From the NCBI RefSeq assembly GCF_028858725.1, contig NC_084773.1, positions 7,492,350 through 7,556,349 on the forward strand: DNA of 64,000 nt. Reading direction: 5' to 3'. The notes under the pieces were generated by a model that was given only the letters and a program-made list of their open reading frames with translations, made no database searches and had not been told where the DNA came from. Positions 51,359 to 64,000 of the stretch are shown here, one piece after another (position 1 is the stretch's first letter; every line of letters starts with the position of its first letter). The DNA is from Colius striatus (lineage: Eukaryota > Chordata > Aves > Coliiformes > Coliidae). The position numbers and the translations under genes are program-made.

Positions 51359-51374
51359 AATAAAACACTTTATT
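51359..51374. terminator. Back-to-back polyadenylation signals of RRP9 (+) and GRM2 (-)
   Basis: AATAAA at 51359-51364 serves RRP9, 157 bases past its stop; TTTATT at 51369-51374 is AATAAA on the minus strand. Only four bases separate them. The GRM2 3' UTR would then be about 0.87 kb; no earlier minus-strand canonical signal was seen. Confidence 0.75.
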
Positions 51375-51847
51375 TACATGACTTACAAAAAAAAAAATCA
51401 CACTCTTGCTCACAGAAAAAAATCTACTCTTAAAAACTTGGTTGGGCTCAAGTAGTGGGTCCTGTTACTCACCCTTAGCACCCTCGGCCTTCCCTGGCCC
51501 CTGCAGGGGCTGGGGGGCAGCGGGTGTTTGCCCCCCCTCCTGCCCTGTCTCCTGCAAAGGGGTGAGAAGCTGTGCACAGCGAGGGGAGGAAGGGGGCTGT
51601 CCTGGGGCCCAAAGCCAGGTGGAAAATTGAAAGTGTGCAAATCCCCAAGGGAAAGAGGAGCTGTGGGGGCAGTGTGTGAGGGGGTGGGTCCTGCACCCAG
51701 GAGGCCAGTGGGCAGGCTGGGGCTCGGGCTCAGGCTCGGTGCGGAGGGAGGGGAGGGGGCGAGAACGAAGCAGGAACTGTGACATGTGGCTTTGGGGATC
51801 GTGTGCCAGGGCTCCAGGGGAGCCGCAGAGGGGGGCACAGGAAATGG

Positions 51848-52090
51848 GAGACGTGCACCACGGCTCAGTGCAAAGGCTGGGGACACATGCACCATGGCTC
51901 CGGGCAGGAGATGGGGGATGCACAACAGCTCAGTGCAGATGACGAGAAAGACAGGGCCTTGGCTCAGTGCAAGGGACAGGGGACGTGCACCAGGGCTCAC
52001 TGCGAGGGCTGGGGGTGTTCACTGTGGCTCAGGACGGGATGTGTAATGTGGCTCAGTGCAAGGGAAGGGTGACACGTGCTGCAGCCCAAG
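51848..52090. repeat. Minisatellite, about 30-bp unit, in the GRM2 3' UTR
   Basis: About eight degenerate units share GACGTGCACCACGGCTCAGTG followed by a GGCTGGG or GGGACAGGG spacer. The array lies in the transcribed 3' UTR of GRM2 if its polyadenylation site is at 51,369. Confidence 0.7.
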
Positions 52091-52237
52091 GCGTGGGCTG
52101 TGTGGCTGGTGCTGGGGCAGGGGCTGAGCCTTGGGGCTGTCCTGGCACCCGCATGGGCTGGGCCCGGGCACTGCTGTCCCTGGGAGGGAGCCAGGGTGCG
52201 GTGCCTCAGGAGCAGCAGCACCCTCCCCCCAGGGCCT

Positions 52238-61183
<8,946 letters not shown>

Positions 61184-61400
61184 CTGAGCCCGGCGGGCTG
61201 TGCCGGGAGCCGGTGCCGGTGCAGCAGCAGCCTCGGAGCTGCGGCTGCCGCCGCCTCCCGCCGCCGCTTGTGACAGCCCGCCAGCCCCAGCCGAGCGGAG
61301 CCGCTCCGCCCCCCGCCCGGCCCGGCCCCCGCCCCGGCACGGCCCCGGCACAGCCCGCCGGGCAGCGGCATCGGGACCGCTTCTCCGCCCGCTCCGCAAG
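61184..61400 (-). promoter_or_regulatory. GRM2: Probable GRM2 non-coding first exon and CpG promoter
   Basis: A canonical minus-strand donor at 61,183/61,184 ends a CpG-dense stretch with CCGCCCC boxes. Together with the acceptor at 58,155 it gives a plausible spliced 5' UTR. Exact start not visible. Confidence 0.5.
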
Positions 61401-61419
61401 GCCGAAGGCTGGCGGGGCT

Positions 61420-63430
61420 TGGGCAGAGCCGGCGGGCACGGCAGGGCACGGCAGGGCACGGGCAGGGAGGGCAGGACAGAGGCAGGACGTGGGCAGGGAA
61501 GGCCGAACACAGACAAGGCACAGCCGGGTGCAGGTAAGGGATGGCCAGATCCAGGCTGGGCAGAGGCAGGACACGGCCAGAGCAGGAAGGACCTGCTCAG
61601 TATCTTATCAGGCCCTGCACAAGGCACAGTTCAATACCCGCTCTCCCAGTCCCAGAGCCCCCAGCTTAGTCCTAGTTCATAGAGGGGTCCACAGCCGTAA
61701 CCTGAGGTCCTTGGGGCCAGTCCTCTCTGCCCAGCACCTCTCCCTTGCAGCTGCTCCCAGGGGCCCAGCACCACCCCGCTGCCCCCCTGCACCCCATGCC
61801 ACTCACCATCAGTCCAAGCACTGAGCTAGGGGAAGACTTTGGACCATTCAAAGACAGAAGCAGTGTTTGGACTTGGTGCTCCAGGTCTCCATCCCTTGCC
61901 CACATCCTTTCAGGATCCTGCTGTGCTGTGTCTCCATCGGTCCTGTGCTGGCAGCCCGGCTTGTCCCAGCTGCTCTGTGGCTCAGGGACAAGAACGGGAC
62001 AGGGGCTGTCCCAGGACTTCCAAGGGCAAGGGGTGCCTCTGGGGCACCTCTCCCAGTAAGCACCTCACTAGTCCGTGCCTCAGTTTCCCCACTGCCAGCT
62101 GCTGTGCTTGCAGCTCAAGGGTCAGGGCACTGCAGCAAGAGTCAGATCCACTCTGTGGCCCCCACTCCAGCAGTCCTGATCTGCGTGGGATAACCCAGGA
62201 CTCCCCTGGGTGCCTTGGCACCAGGACCCCAGACCCCATCAGCCCATCTCCTTCCAAGGCTGTAAGCTCAGACGGAGCAGGACACCAGGGAGAAGGAGGA
62301 TGCCTGGGCTGGGGGACTTCATCACTGCTGGCTGGGGGAACAGAGAGCTGGGGAGGGCTGGAGACATGCTGTGCTGAAAGATGTGGGGCACCACCAAGGT
62401 CCTGCTTCCCCCTGGCCAGATGTGCCCTGGCAGGAGCCTCCCTCGCATCCAGCACTGGCTGCATCCTCCTGGCTGCTACTTTGGGGTTGCTGATAGCAGG
62501 ATGACGGCAAAGCTTCCCTGGCCCCCATCTTCAGACAGGTTGGGGGACAAGTGGCATTAGGATTGCTGCCTGGCTCCAACCCCCCCAAAGCCTCAGCCAG
62601 CCATAAATATTTCAGGGGGCTTGGCAGTTTTATAATAACTGGCAACAAAGATAAACACCGGGAAGAGCAATATTTTTCCGTGTGGGCTGGAGGAGTTTAA
62701 TATTTTATCACTCAGAGCACAAAATATTTATGAACAATTTCATGTCAGTCACTGGCTGAGGACTGATCGTGACCTTTCCAAGCCAGGGAGGACACATCCC
62801 TGCTACAGAGGGACAGCCAGGCCCTCCCTGTCCCTTGCACTCGCACCCCAAGCCCTGGTTTTGAGTTGCTGTATCTGACTGCCAGGGAACAAGCCCCCAG
62901 CTGCAAGAGGCACCGCAGATACTGGGACAGAGCAGGGGCTGAGTCCTGGCAGCCTGGTAGGTGCTCCAGCAGCTGGTACTGCCCTGGGGCACCACGGCAG
63001 TGACATACAGGCTGTCCTGGGGATGGGCAATTGGGACCAGCATGGGTAGCCTGCATCTTGTGGCTGCAGGCCCAGGTGGATAGGATGCTGGGGAGGCACT
63101 GCTCCCCCCTGCCACAGGAGAAGCACAGCAGTGCCAGGCCCACCAGCAGCCCAGGGACATGGCTGTACTGGTTTTACTTTCAACAGGTTCCCCAGAGGAG
63201 AGGGGATGCCACCTCCTTCCAGTCCAGCTCAGCAAGGCCCCTTCCCTGCTCTCCCAACAGCTTGCTGAAGCCAGGGATGGTGTCTGTGGCCCTGCTGGGT
63301 TGCCTGGGCAGGCAGCGAGTGGAGCAGTGGGGATGCAGAGCCCTGGGGCAGTTCCCCAGCCAGCGCAGAAACAGACACCAAGCCCACAGCCCACAGCCCG
63401 TCACAGGGCAGGACGGCGCGATTGGCCAAG
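61420..63430. other. GRM2-TEX264 intergenic, no gene recognised
   Basis: No coding exon found. An AT-rich patch at 62,620-62,750 stands out in the GC-rich setting and may be a conserved element. Confidence 0.5.
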
Positions 63431-63456
63431 AGGTACCAGTGAGGAAAAGCATCCAC

Positions 63457-63462
63457 TTTATT
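63457..63462 (-). terminator. TEX264: TEX264 polyadenylation signal
   Basis: AATAAA on the minus strand, about 500 bases past the stop codon at 63959-63961. Confidence 0.65.
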
Positions 63463-63958
63463 ACAGACCCCAAAAGCGCCCGTGGCAGTGCCAGGAGGAC
63501 CAGGTTTTACACAGGCTGTTTCAATTGTTCAGCAAGGGGAAGAGAACAGGGCAACAAACCCAACTGACCCTACTCACGGCTCTTTGGTGCTAGAAAACAC
63601 ACGGCGGTGAGGCAGAGAGAAGCTGAGGGTGAGAGTGGTGGCACTGGCAGAAACGAGGTGGGGACACCTCTGCCACCCACCACCACCTCCCGAGACACCT
63701 GCGAGGAATTTGCAAGACACACAAACGGCAAATGCATGTGGCTGCCCCTCCCCAGCCTGCCCCAGCCCGCAGCACTGAGCGCTGCAGGAGACCCCCACCT
63801 CCCTGTGGAATGGTCAAACACCCTTTGTGCAAAGAGGGAGAGAGGGTCCCGGGGGAATCAGCGACCAAAATCTCATCTGGAGAGGAAGGAGGTGGGAAAG
63901 GCAACCGGTTCCCAGTAAGTCAGACGCCGGTGGGAGGCAAGGCAGCCAGGTCTTCCCC

Positions 63959-64000
63959 TCACTCTTCTCCTCTCTCGGCAGCAACGGGCTCCTTGGTCCA
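63959..64000 (-). CDS. TEX264: C-terminal end of TEX264 (partial, runs off the right edge)
   Basis: Thirteen codons and a stop are visible: WTKEPVAAERGEE. This lines up with the human TEX264 ending WLWEPTAPEKGKE (W, EP, A, E, G, E shared). TEX264 is an ER-phagy receptor whose LIR motif lies a little upstream of this end, outside the window. A polyadenylation signal on the same strand and the GRM2 neighbour, as in human, support it. The match is short, so this rests partly on synteny. Confidence 0.65.
   Translation of the reverse strand, partial: WTKEPVAAERGEE

Overview
The window is a GC-rich, gene-dense stretch of a bird genome, probably a microchromosome. The evidence is the compact introns, the CpG islands at most gene starts, two 5'-truncated CR1 LINE copies (the signature avian LINE) and a solo LTR of an abundant avian endogenous retrovirus type beginning TGTCCTG. 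The proteins match vertebrate orthologues throughout. The species cannot be told; the LTR type points toward Neoaves, weakly. Gene order resembles human 3p21 with rearrangements. All calls come from reading the sequence and remembered protein families; no search was run. Exon structures were built by hand and every splice phase closes.

Layout. 1-15,291: mostly non-coding, GC-rich, with several CpG-rich patches, short tandem repeats and one probable minus-strand first exon near 565-680 belonging to a gene off the left edge. 15,292-20,007 (+): SEMA3B, 17 coding exons. 21,346-22,030: CR1 fragment. 22,200-24,226 (-): OASL, an interferon-type 2'-5' oligoadenylate synthetase with two ubiquitin-like domains. 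25,026-25,083: a cluster of three ISRE-like motifs. 25,190-25,900: purine-rich minisatellite. 26,831-29,850 (+): IFRD2. 30,799-32,551 (-): LSMEM2. 33,058-34,593 (-): HYAL3. 35,646-36,356 (-): NAA80. 38,474-47,232 (+): a maestro heat-like repeat (MROH) gene of 21 exons with a solo LTR in one intron. 48,146-51,202 (+): RRP9. 52,238-58,009 (-): GRM2, five coding exons, with a probable non-coding first exon near 61,184. 63,440-64,000 (-): last codons and 3' UTR of TEX264.

These are independent genes rather than one pathway: axon guidance (SEMA3B), antiviral response (OASL), translation control and ribosome making (IFRD2, RRP9), hyaluronan turnover (HYAL3), actin N-terminal acetylation (NAA80) and glutamate signalling (GRM2). 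The points most worth following are OASL: it sits between SEMA3B and IFRD2, keeps its catalytic aspartates, and its second ubiquitin-like domain ends in a ubiquitin-style LRLRGG tail with a three-residue extension; three tightly packed ISRE-like sites lie between it and IFRD2. Others are two GC-AG introns (SEMA3B, RRP9), an intragenic duplication in GRM2 that carries a decoy splice acceptor, and a shared bidirectional polyadenylation site between RRP9 and GRM2.
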